Positions 1-11,055 of a DNA stretch of 64,000 nucleotides are shown here, piece after piece. The DNA is from Pseudoscleropodium purum (taxonomy: Eukaryota > Streptophyta > Bryopsida > Hypnales > Brachytheciaceae). The stretch spans positions 18,354,501-18,418,500 of the forward strand of contig OZ017796.1 in the NCBI GenBank assembly GCA_963969395.1, given 5' to 3'. Numbering within the stretch: position 1 is the first letter of the stretch; every line of letters begins with the position of its first letter. Below the pieces are notes generated by a model. The model saw nothing but the letters and a program-made list of their open reading frames with translations, searched no databases and was not told the origin of the DNA. Position numbers and translations under genes: made by a program.

Positions 1-943
1 AAGACAATTTTATTTTATAGTAAAATTTTATTTTTTGAGTATAAAATGGGTTTTATGTTCAAAATTTTGAGCAATAAAGTGTGAATGTGGTGATAGTTGA
101 TGTTTAAATGTGAAAAGTTTCTTTAGTTTGAACGGTTGTGAATTGTGACAGTTTTTATGAAAAGATGTGAAGGGGTGTTTAAGAATGGAGGGTGATAAAT
201 AGTGGTTTTTTCTCTCATTCTTCTCTCTTCTTTTTAATTTTCTCTTGCAATTTTGTGTGGTGAAGTTATGTTTTTTTATTGTCATCTCGAGTTGTGATTT
301 TTTTATTCACTTAAGTATTAGTTTTTATTGCTTTAAACATTACATTTCATTTTGGTGTTACATTGCCGTGAGCAATTTTTTATGAAGGAGAATCTCTTTA
401 AGAGAATTTTTATTATCTTTTGAGTAGAATTTTGTCTATCAATTGTGTTTCATCTCTTAAGAGAATTCTTTGTGTCAATGTTTAAAGTAAGAGGGGAAGA
501 AAAGTGGAGCAAAATATTGAATTAGTAATTAATTTGTTAATTTCAGTGATTGAAAATTATTTTTATTTAAAAGATTGGAATATCTTTGTGTTACAAGTGG
601 ATATATATGTTAGAAATAAAATTAGGGATTGAGATTTATTTAGAGTTGGGAAATGAGTTTAGAATTCTAGTGAATAGAAATTATTGAACAATTGTAAATA
701 ATTGATGTACATTTTAATTATGGAATGATTATCCATATGATTAATAAATGGTATTCCAATTGAAGTTATGTGTACATGGATTAATGCTTGAATGTATATT
801 TAAATTCTTATGTGATATTGGTGTGTGAAATTGTTTATCTAAAGTGCAAGTTGAAAGAATTTCTATGTTGTAGCAATATTTTATTGAGATAAATCAATTG
901 CTTGACTATAGAGTTAATATGATTGGAATACAAATGATGTAAA
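1..943. other. No gene seen; AT-rich sequence
   Basis: AT-rich, with scattered stops in all frames. A lysine-rich frame on the minus strand at 28-285 follows from base composition. A repeated TCTTTAAGAGAATT / TCTTAAGAGAATTCTT motif near 392 and 455 is the only local structure. Confidence 0.6.
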
Positions 944-1129
944 ATGGATAGAGAACCTGTTAAATTAAAATTGAAGCAATGTAAATTTTGTAACCAATTG
1001 AATTACGCAAAAATAGAATGTAAGACTAAAAAAGAAAACATTAAGATAGAGCATAAGAGCAAAGATTCAATAGAAGACAAATTGGAAAAGATTTGCAGCA
1101 AAGAAAGATCAATTGAAAATGCTGAATGA
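944..1129 (+). pseudogene. Degenerate retrotransposon gag fragment with a CCHC-type zinc knuckle
   Basis: A 61-codon frame contains CKFCNQLNYAKIEC, which fits the C-x2-C-x4-H-x4-C zinc knuckle of retrotransposon gag proteins except that Tyr replaces His. A lysine-rich stretch follows. No protease, reverse transcriptase or LTR was found next to it, so this is at most a small relic. A chance match cannot be excluded. Confidence 0.3.
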
Positions 1130-1950
1130 TGAAAGAATATTTTCAAAATAAAGACCGGAGCCTTGATAAGGGAAGAATTCAAAATAATGTAAAATAATTT
1201 AACAAAGCATATTATAGATTCCTTAAGGAAAATTTTAGAATTGCTTAAGCAATGTCCTTGTTGTTTTCAATTCCTAGAAAGGATATATGGTACATTTACT
1301 TTAAGTAATTAAGACATTAGCGCTTAAAGCGATTTAAAAGCGAAATGATATTTGTGCAAAACGATTCATGAGTTCTCGGTTAAACTGAATTTTCAAAGTT
1401 CAAATATGTATTGTGTGATGTAGGTTGCAAATGAATATATTTGTAATATATTTCAATGAATTCAAAGTATGAGATTTGTGGATGCAGGTGCCCTTAACTC
1501 ACACTTTTTAAATTTATATTTTATCTTAAGATAAGACCGAGACGGATTTAGTGGTTAGAAATTTGTATTTATAATTGGACAGAAACTAGAGAGAGAATTC
1601 CTTCCCATTCCTAAATAAAATATGAAAGATACAAAATACCCTAATATATTAAGATTAAAGATATAATTTACCTACAAAGTGACATTAGCTAATTAAAACA
1701 CTAAGCTAATTTGAGTTTTCCCTGAACGAACCTAATTGGAATTGCCTTGGTTTTGTCTTATAAAAATTGTACTACACTTACATTGACATTTGAATGGTGT
1801 TTGATAAACACCACAACTTTATAGAAGTTCTATTTGCTTCGTTTTGACAATATTTACTAATCGTAATGCATTTTTTTAATTTAAAATTGTGGAAGAATTG
1901 ACACAAAGTTGCAACAATGAGTCATTGTTCCTCTATTTTCACAATAAAGA

Positions 1951-2290
1951 CTTGTTTCAATTCAACAACAATTAAAAATTGCTTTTTATTTTAGACAAGA
2001 AGGTATTGTTTTTTGTATTGTTGGTCATTGTTTCAATTGTCATTACATCAATTCAACAACAATGAACAATTGCTTTCTAATTGATACAAGGAGGTATTGA
2101 TTTGGTATTGTTTTTTAATTGTTTCAATGGTCATTGTATCAAATCAACAACAATAAACAATTGTTTTCTTATTGATACAAAAAGGTGTTGTTTGAGTATT
2201 GTTTGAGTATTGTTTCAATGATCATTGTTTCAATATGGCATTGAAACAAGATTGCATGGCACTAGGTATTGTTTTTCCATTGTTTCAACT
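1951..2290 (+). repeat. 91-bp tandem repeat, three units plus a partial
   Basis: Units begin at 1951 (90 bp), 2041 (91 bp) and 2132 (91 bp), with a diverged partial from 2223. Each contains ATCAATTCAACAACAAT, then AACAATTG.TTTCT..TTGAT, ACAA..AGGT.TTG and TATTGTTT..TTGTTTCAAT. The phase is exact over two periods. Confidence 0.85.
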
Positions 2291-2929
2291 CAATTTCAAA
2301 TTTGAGATGTATGCCACCTTGCATACTATGCACCACGTTGAATGTTGAACAATTTTTATAATGCTTACATGATAGACTTGTACATCAAAATTGAATCACT
2401 ATCATCAATTACCACCAATTGATAGAATTTCATCAACAGAAGAAAGATGTTTTGGAGCAATACACTATAGTGGAATCACATTTTGGCGTCAAAAGAATTA
2501 GGTGCCCATATCATCCTTTGCATCAAGCTTTGACACTTCACTTGGTACTTGAAACCTTTTTTCTTCATTTGCATTTGCTTTTATCTTCACTAAACGATGA
2601 CCATCATGATTGTTGACCTTATAAAATTTGAATACAATGACTTGCATCAACTTTCAAAACAAAGTGCACCAAAATGAACAACAAACATAACAACAAACAC
2701 TACAACAAAGCCCATTGATTTTCATTCTTGAGATGTAGACCTCTGTCACTTCTTACTCATGGGAGGATGAAAATGATTTAATGTAAGTAGCCAAATGGGC
2801 CCAAGTTTTGTCACTGATGACTGACTTTTTTCACTCACCCCACATTTTGTTGTTATTTTACAAAATAAAAAGCAACAAGGTTTGCAGTAGTGAGATGTAA
2901 GTTAAAATGAATGCTAATATTACTTCAAA

Positions 2930-3200
2930 ATTTGTGGAGCAAGTTGACAGCAAGAACTCAATGGAAGACATTAAATACCCCCCTTTGAGAGAAAGGGGGG
3001 GCCTTTGTGGTAGTAGGCCCTTCCCATAGCCCAACCCTATTCGACATTGGCTTTGCCCGACGCCAAACAATTCAAATCCCTAGCCCCCCCCCCCCCCCCA
3101 TCCTCCATCCCATGGCCCTCATCTTTCTAATATGTCCTTATCCTAGTCCAGCCTATCTCTCTGGCCCTTGTCTTCCATCCTCTTGTCCTCCTAGCTCCAT
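2930..3200 (-). repeat. Dispersed repeat, copy 1 (inverted relative to the copy at 18770)
   Basis: The complement of this segment carries, in order, GACAAGGG.., GGGCTATGGGAA, AAGGCCCCCCTTTCTCT and GTATTTAATGTCT. These match 18780-18975 in the same order. A C16 run sits at 3084-3099. The copies are about 16 kb apart in opposite orientation. Open frames here are compositional. Confidence 0.65.
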
Positions 3201-3289
3201 TTCGTCTCCCGCCTCTCTCACTCTCTCTTGCAACTATCACTCTATTGTACGCAATTCTCCTTCATTGCCTATAGCTCTCCCTTAGTTGC

Positions 3290-5829
3290 AAATGACCACA
3301 TTTTTTTAGGTGAGATCGGTTTTGTGCTCCAAATTTCTAAACGTGCATTCGAGGGTGATAGTTTTTTTCAACCAAATCTAGATTTTATAGATGGTGTTCA
3401 AAAAACAAAATCTACAATGGCAAGATTATTAAGACTCTTTGCCTCACTGTTGTCATACATTACCTAAGGTGAACAAATTTGCACTTTTACTTCAATTGTT
3501 TCTCTTTTTTTATATTTTGAGTTCTTTTCAAAATTTAGACCTCAAGTCCTAATCTTGATATCTAATCACAATTTTGATCAAATTGTGTCATTAGGAGATG
3601 GTGCAATAATACTCACTCAACATAATCACTATTAGAAAGATCACTATTATAGTTGAATCTCAATATTTGAACTATTAACCCGTAAAGGATCAAAAGGCCA
3701 CCAGGTGGCTTCTAGAACTACATTTACACAAAATGCAAGCAAAAGACCTTTATAATAGTATATGGTCAACAAAGAGACCCTAGACAAATTTGAACGTTGA
3801 ATTTGTAGCTTGTTTCCATTTGAAAAATGATGAATGGGGTGATTTTCTGTGAAGTTTTTGAGTGATAGGACTTTGTAGCGGGGAAGCTTGTTAAATCAAG
3901 TTGGGAAGCTATAAGTTTGCCAAAATAAACTGATGCGTACAACCTGGAGGAAGCACGCAACTTTAATGACACATTGTTGGGCAATGTGCAAGCTACAAAC
4001 TTTAAAAAGTCAAAGCCAACTATCTTAATATGTTGCCAGAATTGAATGAGGGAAGAGGATTCTAATGATATAAAATTTTTTGAAATTCAATTATCTCTTT
4101 AGCCACTTTAGTCATGGCGTTTGACCCCCATACCTTGGGATAATTCATTCTCAACAATACAAAGCATATGTAGTGTGAATGTTGAAAGATATTTTCTTTG
4201 CCTTGTGTGAACTTGGTCTCGACTTGTATGAAGAGTGAGATAGGGTGCCATTGTTGGGTGCAAAATTGGTAAATGAATTTTGGAAATTACACCAAATGTA
4301 TGTGTGACAAATTCACTTTATACATCATGGAAATCCTTGAAATTTTAAGGGCGTACAAGAAATTCCAATTGTACTGGTTGATTATCAAGTGTATGAATTG
4401 GCCTTGGCCATTGCTTCCATTTCAATCGACTTTCATTCAAATTTGGGAAATAAATTAGAAATTTGTCCTACAAATATCAAATTAAGATTGATCATTGTCC
4501 TTGCAATGAATTTGTGATAGAAATTGGTTGATAAAGCATGGATTTTGAAGGATTGGATTTAGGAATTTGTTAGGCTCCTATTTCTTCTTCTAAATTTTTG
4601 TTGCAATTGCACTCTGACCATGGTATCTGGCAGTAAACACGAACAGTCTAAATTTAGATTGCTTTTCCAAAGTTTTTATTATTGATATTATGCGGTTGTT
4701 GGTCCATTACTTCAAATCAAAGTCTTTTGTGATTTGGGTTGCAGCTGTTGATCTATTATAGGGAATCAAAATCTTTGCGATTTAGATTCCATTTCATTTG
4801 TGATATAAAGATGGCTATAGTTTTGTGCTTGCTCATTGATTGATTGAGATTTTGCAATGGCTTTAGATTTCCAATTGCATTCAACAATGGTGCTTTTGTA
4901 ATAACTTCTTCCAAGACTTGGGGGTGTGTAGGATTGTTGCTTGCTTTGTAGCAACAACTTCAACAAATCAATTGTACTAAGATTTTGTTGGGATTCACTT
5001 TCTTTATTTGAGTATACAATAATGCATTGTCATTTACACTTGTCTGTAATTACAAACATAGAACAAAGCATATAAAAAATGGAAACTATCAACAACAATT
5101 GCATTGCTGTAGTTCATGCAAGAATGACTGTTGCAAAGTGGGTATGGAAAGATTTGAGCAAAAGTAAAGACTTAGTTGTTGATTTAGTGGCGTTATTAGA
5201 TGAGGATGTTTTATTGGCAGCTCCACGGCCAAAAGAGTGAGATTGCTTATGAAGCTCAAGGCGAAAAATTGGGGGTATTTGTAGAGGCAGGTTTTAGCAC
5301 ATTGGCTAGGGTAGACCTATTGAAGGAGCAAAGGTGATATCAACTTATTTTTGTGATAGTCAACTTGGTTATTAGGCATTTGTGGGTAGATACACCATCA
5401 AGCAAGAAGGAAGATGGTACTACAACACAAGTGGTGTAAAAACCCCAACCCTTTGTGGTCATCAATGTATTTGGCTCTAGAAGCTCTATTATAAATGTTC
5501 TATGTGACCATATTGTAGTTCATAGTGAGCCAGTTATAATAGAACATGAGAGTAGAAGTAGAAAATCCTTGTCATCACTTGGTGTAGTCTAGTTTTTCAG
5601 CTTTTTGTAGAACTTTTTTTGAGTTTCTATGACATTTCCTATATTATTTATATATATTTTGAGTATTTAGTGTTAAAATAGTCCAGAGTACACTAAAAGT
5701 TCCAAAAAGTCAAAAGATACTTTGGTTTATAGTAGAAACAACGGTTAAAAGAAAATAAATAAATAAAAGACAAGTTAGTTAAAGGAAAGTAGAAAGATAA
5801 AGAAAAAGAAAATAAGAAAAATTAGAGAT
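3290..5829. other. No gene seen; possible isolated TTAA-type element end at 3675
   Basis: 3675-3700 reads TTAACCCGTAAAGGATCAAA, like the left end of the TTAA-flanked family. A weak right-end-like TTTAGGAA occurs near 4558, about 0.89 kb away, but the interior does not match clearly. A short frame near 5079-5240 (METINNN...) is unrecognised. The rest is AT-rich. Confidence 0.35.
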
Positions 5830-6247
5830 TCAGGAGGCGCGGTGAACGTCACGCTGATCGCGAGCGCTACAACCTCTCCAATCACCCCCGGAATTCAACA
5901 TTTAGTCTTGTTTTTCTCTCATTTCTCTCTCTCTGCTATTCATCGTTTTCTCCCGTGCTGATGTGCGCTGTACATTGCGCATTTTCTGAGTGTTGTTCAT
6001 TATGTACTTTGCACTGATCTTTGTGCTGTAATTTGCGCGTTTGGACAAATAATAAAATTTTGTTTAGCGCAGTTTTGCGCAGTGTATTTATGCTGTTTGA
6101 GATTGTGATTTGTTAGTTTTGTACAATCAGTAAGATGGAGTGATTGGGCCGAAGTCTGTGTTTTGGAGTACGATCGGTGGTGGATGGAGACATCGGGAGT
6201 TCAGCTATTATGGTGATTTAGGGTTCTGATTGAAGACTGAAGCACAG
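5830..6247 (+). other. GC-richer, CT-rich stretch resembling a 5' leader or promoter
   Basis: It begins with a CpG-rich patch (5837-5895), then a TTTCTCTCTCTCTGC tract near 5922, then several TTTGCGC/TTGCGCAG repeats near 6030-6085. It leads directly into the exon-like fragment at 6248. No TATA box is obvious. Confidence 0.3.
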
Positions 6248-6517
6248 ATGAGTGTAATTTTGTTTAAAAATTTGAGATTGACTGGCTCTGCTCTTGCTTC
6301 TAAATTAAAGTCAGTGCAAATACAGCAGACGTTAGAGGTTCCAGTTTGAAAATTTCTCGGTGCAGGTTCGACGAACGCCAGCGAGCAACGCTGTAGTGCA
6401 AGAGCTCAAGCTTTTGCTGATCGGGTGATTGAAGATTTCTTTGGGAATGAAAGTGACTTAATCAAATTGACTGCGGTGCCACTTCAGGCGTCGAGTTTTT
6501 CTCCTTTGTGCAGGTGA
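6248..6517 (+). pseudogene. Exon-like fragment with an in-frame TGA; N-terminus resembles an organelle transit peptide
   Basis: One frame from ATG at 6248 reads MSVILFKNLRLTGSALASKL, KSVQIQQTLEVPV, a TGA at about 6347, then KFLGAGSTNASEQRCSARAQ, AFADRVIEDFFGNESDLIKL, TAVPLQASSFSPLCR and a stop at 6515-6517. A possible donor CAG|GTGATC lies just before that stop. The first 30 residues are basic and lack acidic residues, like a mitochondrial transit peptide. The sequence before it (5830-6247) is GC-richer and CT-rich like a plant 5' leader. The internal stop could come from CGA by a C-to-T change. I do not recognise the protein. It could be a dead gene's first exon or a fragment captured by a transposon. 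Confidence 0.35.
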
Positions 6518-6529
6518 TCGGAGTGTGCA

Positions 6530-7574
6530 GAGCAATTACAATCCCAAACAGTGAGATTGAAACTTTGATTTGAAGGAGCTATGATCGATGATGTGATAGC
6601 AGCTCTTGTCGAAGTCAAAAATTAGGGATTCGAATCCCTGACCTATTGCCCATCGAAACCGAGCCCGCAATAGTCGACCAAACGTGTTGCCACAGTCATA
6701 GACTCCATAAGCCACGGCCATAGGGCTGATCGTGCGGCCATAGGTCCCTTTCCCACGGGTCATAAGGCATTAGGCCATTCAATAGAAATTTCAGCAGTTT
6801 TAAAGGTGGCTTTGGAAATTTAAAGTTTGTACTTATGGTTTTAGATATAAATTCTGGGTGATTTAATTAATAATTTGACTCCAAAATTGAAAACGAAATA
6901 AAAAAGGGGTCAAATTTTTTGAACGGACCTTAGGCCGTGCCACTAATTTGGGTATAGGTACAAGTGTGGTTATTAGTTTTGGATTAATGTTTTAGTTGTC
7001 ATGGTTATAGGTGTTAGAATGTTTGTGTTAGAAGTTTCACATATCTACATATTGTAAGCTTGAAATTTGTGCATGTTGTAGGTAGAGCATACTAATTTGC
7101 ATGTGTTTGGCCCTATTGTCCTTGATTGTGGGTGTGTGCTGACTATTGTAAGTTGTTCTAAAACCCTCAACCTTAATTTGTTTGCTAAATACTAGTACTA
7201 TTACTTATAAAGTCCAAAAGTCCTGCATTGCACATGCATTCATCACAAGTCAGTCCACATTGAACTATTGTCCCAGAACTATTGTCATGAGCCAGCAATA
7301 CATTAGATAGGACTGAGACGTCATACATCTGTCAATAGCATCTACTAATGGACAACTTGAGTGATATCTTGGGTTTTAGAGGGAATAAAAATATATAAAC
7401 CTTTTTATCTAATAAACTAGTACATTGTGACCTTTGAATACACTACGCTAGCCTTATATAGTTCATTCTCTGGTGTTCAAACTCGGATTTAGTTGAATAA
7501 GATTAGATTCCGAAAAAAATACTACACTTGGTAATGAAAAAGAGCATATAGACTCCAATTTCCATTCATATGTT
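6530..7574. other. No gene seen; GC-richer patch at 6600-6780
   Basis: 6600-6780 is GC-richer with short repeated CGGCCATAGG stretches and a palindromic GGGATTCGAATCCC near 6627. This may be old transposon or LTR sequence. The rest is AT-rich and without coding signal. Confidence 0.4.
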
Positions 7575-7904
7575 GTGGCCTCCTCTACTCCATTGCAAGA
7601 GTCTCCTCATTTGAGATCTGAGTCACAATTTGGGACTCTTATAGCACCTTCCTATGAGCTTGGCTATTGTGGTAGAGTTGTGAGAGTGCCTTGCATAGAA
7701 CTCCCCAATGTCATGTGGATGGATGCCGATTTCTTAGAGGATGATTATCTATGGGGAACTGTCATTATTGAATTCTATGAACCATTTGAGGGCTTGACAT
7801 TTTTGAATGTCCAATTGTATGGCATTTTTGGTTTGCCTGATGTAGTAAATATTGTAGAATGGGTGGATGAAAACAATGATGTCCTTCCCATGCCCTCACA
7901 ATAA
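7575..7904 (+). pseudogene. Acidic open frame upstream of the piggyBac-like remnant, possibly its N-terminus
   Basis: A 109-codon frame containing GYCGRVVRVPCIELPN, WMDADFLEDDYLWGTV and IVEWVDENNDVLP. I recognise no domain. It lies on the same strand, about 230 bases before the piggyBac-like coding similarity. The sequence between contains an acidic DDSDYEPSDNMEEDP segment, like the acidic N-terminal regions of piggyBac transposases. The link is inferred from position and composition only. Confidence 0.35.
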
Positions 7905-8129
7905 ATGTAGGCCCCAAAAAGAGAGTATCCATCCAAAGATGATAGTGACTATGAGCCTAGTGATAATATGGAAGAAGATCCATTAGAAACTACTATAAAA
8001 TTGTCCCCCAATACTAAAGCTTAATTTGTAGACTCTAATAGGATTGACCACAAAATTGACATGAGGTAAGGGATTTCGATTACTTTGATAGCTTGTCTAA
8101 GAAAGAATGATTTGCAGAGCACATGTAGA

Positions 8130-9110
8130 ATTCACCGGTATCATCAATTCTACATGTTGAATGGCAAGGTGGGCCTAAAGGCTTGAAGGAAAATTTAGGA
8201 CCTCTCAAACATCCAAGTGACTATTTCATGTTGTTTTTNNNNNNNNNNNNNNNNNNNNNNNNNNNNNNNNNNNNNNNNNNNNNNNNNNNNNNNNNNNNNN
8301 NNNNNNNNNNNNNNNNNNNNNNNNNNNNNNNNNNNNNNNNNNNNNNNNNNNNNNNNNNNNNNNNNNNNNNNNNNNNNNNNNNNNNNNNNNNNNNNNNNNN
8401 NNNNNNNNNNNNNNNNNNNNNNNNNNNNNNNNNNNNNNAGGCAAGGTTGGCCAAGTGCACTAACCGTTGACAAAAGTAAGACTATTAGAGCAATTCCTCG
8501 TGGTACAATTTAGTGGCGAATGCATGCATCCCATCAATTGGCTATTGTCGTTTGGCTTGATAACAAGCCAATGACAATTCTCACTACAGCCATACCTTCT
8601 ATAAATGCATCAAACCAATTGTTTCTTGATAGGTGGCATAAAAATGAGATAAAAGACATCCCTAGCTCACCCGTAGTAATACATTATCAAAGCTACATGA
8701 GGGAGGTAGATGTTCAAAATCAATTGCAGGTTTTATTCAGTGTAAACTCGGAATCACAAGTGATGGCATAAGATTTTGTTACATTTACTACATACATCTC
8801 TTATCAATGCATACATTTTATACCATGCTTCTATACAGAGGAGGGGAGAGAGACCTATGTCACGATTGAAATTTCATTATGGAGTGGAGACCAAGATTCG
8901 TACATCTACAATACTATGCAAGCATATCATTCGTCATTACCCCGGTGTTCCCAACCCTAAAGTATTGCATTACACCAGGATGTGGACAAAAAAGATTGAT
9001 GGTAAATTAATCCAACGGAAGTGTGTAAGTGTGTTGTATGGAGTAAAAAGCAACAATTCTATTACTCCACATATAGAGACATCCATGTTTGCATGGGAGA
9101 TTGCTTTGTT
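8130..9110 (+). pseudogene. Decayed piggyBac-like transposase (DDE_Tnp_1_7 type), interrupted by the assembly gap
   Basis: Before the gap, the frame ending at 8238 reads HPSDYFMLF, like the start of the piggyBac transposase domain. After the gap, the frame reads GTI, an in-frame stop at 8511, WRMHASHQLAIVVW, DNKPMTILTTA, then SSPVVIHYQSYMREVDVQNQ. This matches the family order of a W.D.k.V.lLTT strand followed by a Y...M.gVD..Dq segment. A one-base frameshift near 8763 leads into WHKILLHLLHTSLINAYILY, the family's conserved NAYILY helix. Near 9018-9110 a degenerate C-terminal Cys-rich domain is visible (RKCVSVLYGVKSNN, then FAWEIALLLFIVDDC) with most metal-binding Cys lost. An open frame at 7575-7904 may be its N-terminal part. 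The stop, the frameshift and the Cys losses show it is inactive. Confidence 0.7.
8239..8438. other. Assembly gap of exactly 200 N
   Basis: A run of 200 N, a round number suggesting a placeholder of unknown true length. It removes the central part of the piggyBac-like transposase, where catalytic Asp residues are expected. Any frame called across it is an artefact. Confidence 0.99.
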
Positions 9111-9153
9111 GCTTTTCATAGTGGATGATTGTAAACACATACTAACTAATTAA

Positions 9154-11055
9154 TTAATTAACTAACTAACTATATATGTGCTTAGTGGTTTTTATTGGAC
9201 CATGTAGGTTTGACTATATAAATATTTGATGTTGTATTGGCTATGTTTGATTACATGTTCATGTGTTTTATTTTTTTATTTTTTAATGAATTTTTAAATT
9301 ATATTTTGTTTATAAATTATGATTTTATGTATTATGTTATATTTTAGAACTATTTTTTTATATATATTTTTGAATTATGGTTGTATATGTTATAATAATT
9401 TGTTTTTAAAGTGATTGAAGGGGTTATATTTTATTTTAAAATAATGATTTTATGGTGTTCAATATTTTTTTATAAGTTAAAATTTTATGTGTAATATTTT
9501 CTTATAAGATATTATATTTGTGACAAAATTAGGGCAACTTTGGAAGTTGGAGCAATGCATCAAAATTGAAGCAATTGCATTTTTGGGTGGTCCTTTTAGA
9601 AGTCTTAGTTGGTATGGCCTCTCAAGTCTCAAATTAGATGTAGGCCCTAAAGTCGGAGTTGATCTATCACAGCCCCTTTGGCAAGCTTTGACATGACTTT
9701 TGTAGGAATGAAGGTTGAATGATTGGGTTTCTTGCTCCAAATCAAGTAGGAAATTGAGAAGGAGTGGGGGCAGTTCATTTTGGGGGATTTTTTGGTCCAA
9801 TCTTCTAAATAAGTCACTTCAGATCTTCATATCTTTTTTTCTACATGTCAAAATTTTCTAGAAAAAATTACACATGAAAGTCACGATGATATTTACCTTT
9901 GAAAAAAAATAGGAGATTTTGGAGCACTTTTGAGCTTTCCGATTTCAGCATATGTACAAAATACCACTTGCCCAAACATCTTTTATCAATCTTGTCAACG
10001 GTGGCATTTTCTCAAAAACAGTGCAATTTCATTTTATCTTTTTTTTAAAATAAAAGCTACATAAGTCTTTTTTCATTTCAATAGTTCCAATTATTGAAAT
10101 TATACCACAAAAATGAGGAATCATGCTTGTTACAATAGCTAGTCAAGAAAACAAGAGCTTTGCTAAAACACACCCGGTCCTTTAGGGATCAATGTTCTCA
10201 TTGCACTCTTTCATATATCATCGTGGAAGGGTTGTTTTTGCACACAATGATGGTGTCTAAGCACATTACTCTAACTTAGTCACTAGTAGAAGTTGGTGTG
10301 ATAGAAATGATATTCAATTTCAAAATTTTTACACAAATCTTCACATCCTTCTGTATATTGCATTAGCTATTGACTTATTGTTGCAATTTATATTGTTTTT
10401 CACTTAGAAAAGAGTTTCAAATCATCTTATGAAGTATGAAGTGTTTAAGCTAGTAGGTTTGTAATGTTCATGTCTTGTGAAGAAAATACAAGGTTTTGAT
10501 CCACCAAGGTTTAGAATTTCTCATTATTGTCAAGTATATATTATTAATGGATATATTTAATTATTCTTGAATTGCTTCTCTTCTTTGATATTTTAAGCTT
10601 CTTTGATTGTTGTGTGATAGAGCTATTAAAATGTGACAATATAGATGGATTCTAATGAGGTCATCATTAATTCCCTCTTCAATAACAATTTTTATCCTTA
10701 TTTTTTTCATGATAAATCTTAGTGTAAAGCTTGCTTTTGTATATTTTAGAAATTATTGTAGGAAGATGGCATTTGCTAAATTGTGTATTGCAATTTTGAT
10801 CATGGTGCACATTGAGGCTATGCTAAAAAAAGGATCACGTTTTCGTAAGACCACAAGAATCATATATATTTTACATCTAGAACAAGACTTGCAAAGAGGG
10901 GATTATTATTTGGTTTGAGCTATAGCACCTGACAATGTCTAAAAAAGCAAAAGGTTTGTTTGAAGGTCACCACCATCATTATGAGGATGACATAGACTCT
11001 ATAGTTGGTTTTGGCATTGGACAAACTCTAGAGTTTAGTCCTTATAGAATTGCAA
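9154..11055. other. No gene seen; AT-rich
   Basis: Begins with an ATTA/ACTA tandem (9145-9172), perhaps the outer part of the piggyBac-like element. 10170-10187 carries the complement of TTGATCCCTAAAGGACC, resembling a left end of the TTAA-flanked family in reverse orientation, without an identified partner. Short frames near 10655 have no family resemblance. Confidence 0.4.

Noticed and set aside
3675..4565. Fourth TTAA-flanked element
   Set aside because: The left end looks convincing and the spacing to a weak right end is right, but the interior does not align clearly with the other copies; noted only as a possible solitary end.
4610..4640. Primer-binding-site-like TGGTATCTGG after CA, as behind a plant LTR
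   Set aside because: Match to the usual methionine-tRNA site is incomplete and no LTR boundary or downstream gag/pol coding is visible.
6610..6650. tRNA T-arm-like GGGATTCGAATCCC
   Set aside because: The motif is a self-complementary palindrome; no D arm, anticodon arm or acceptor stem can be built around it on either strand.
8183..8513. Several open frames spanning the N run
   Set aside because: They are open only because N codons are not stops; the underlying sequence is unknown.
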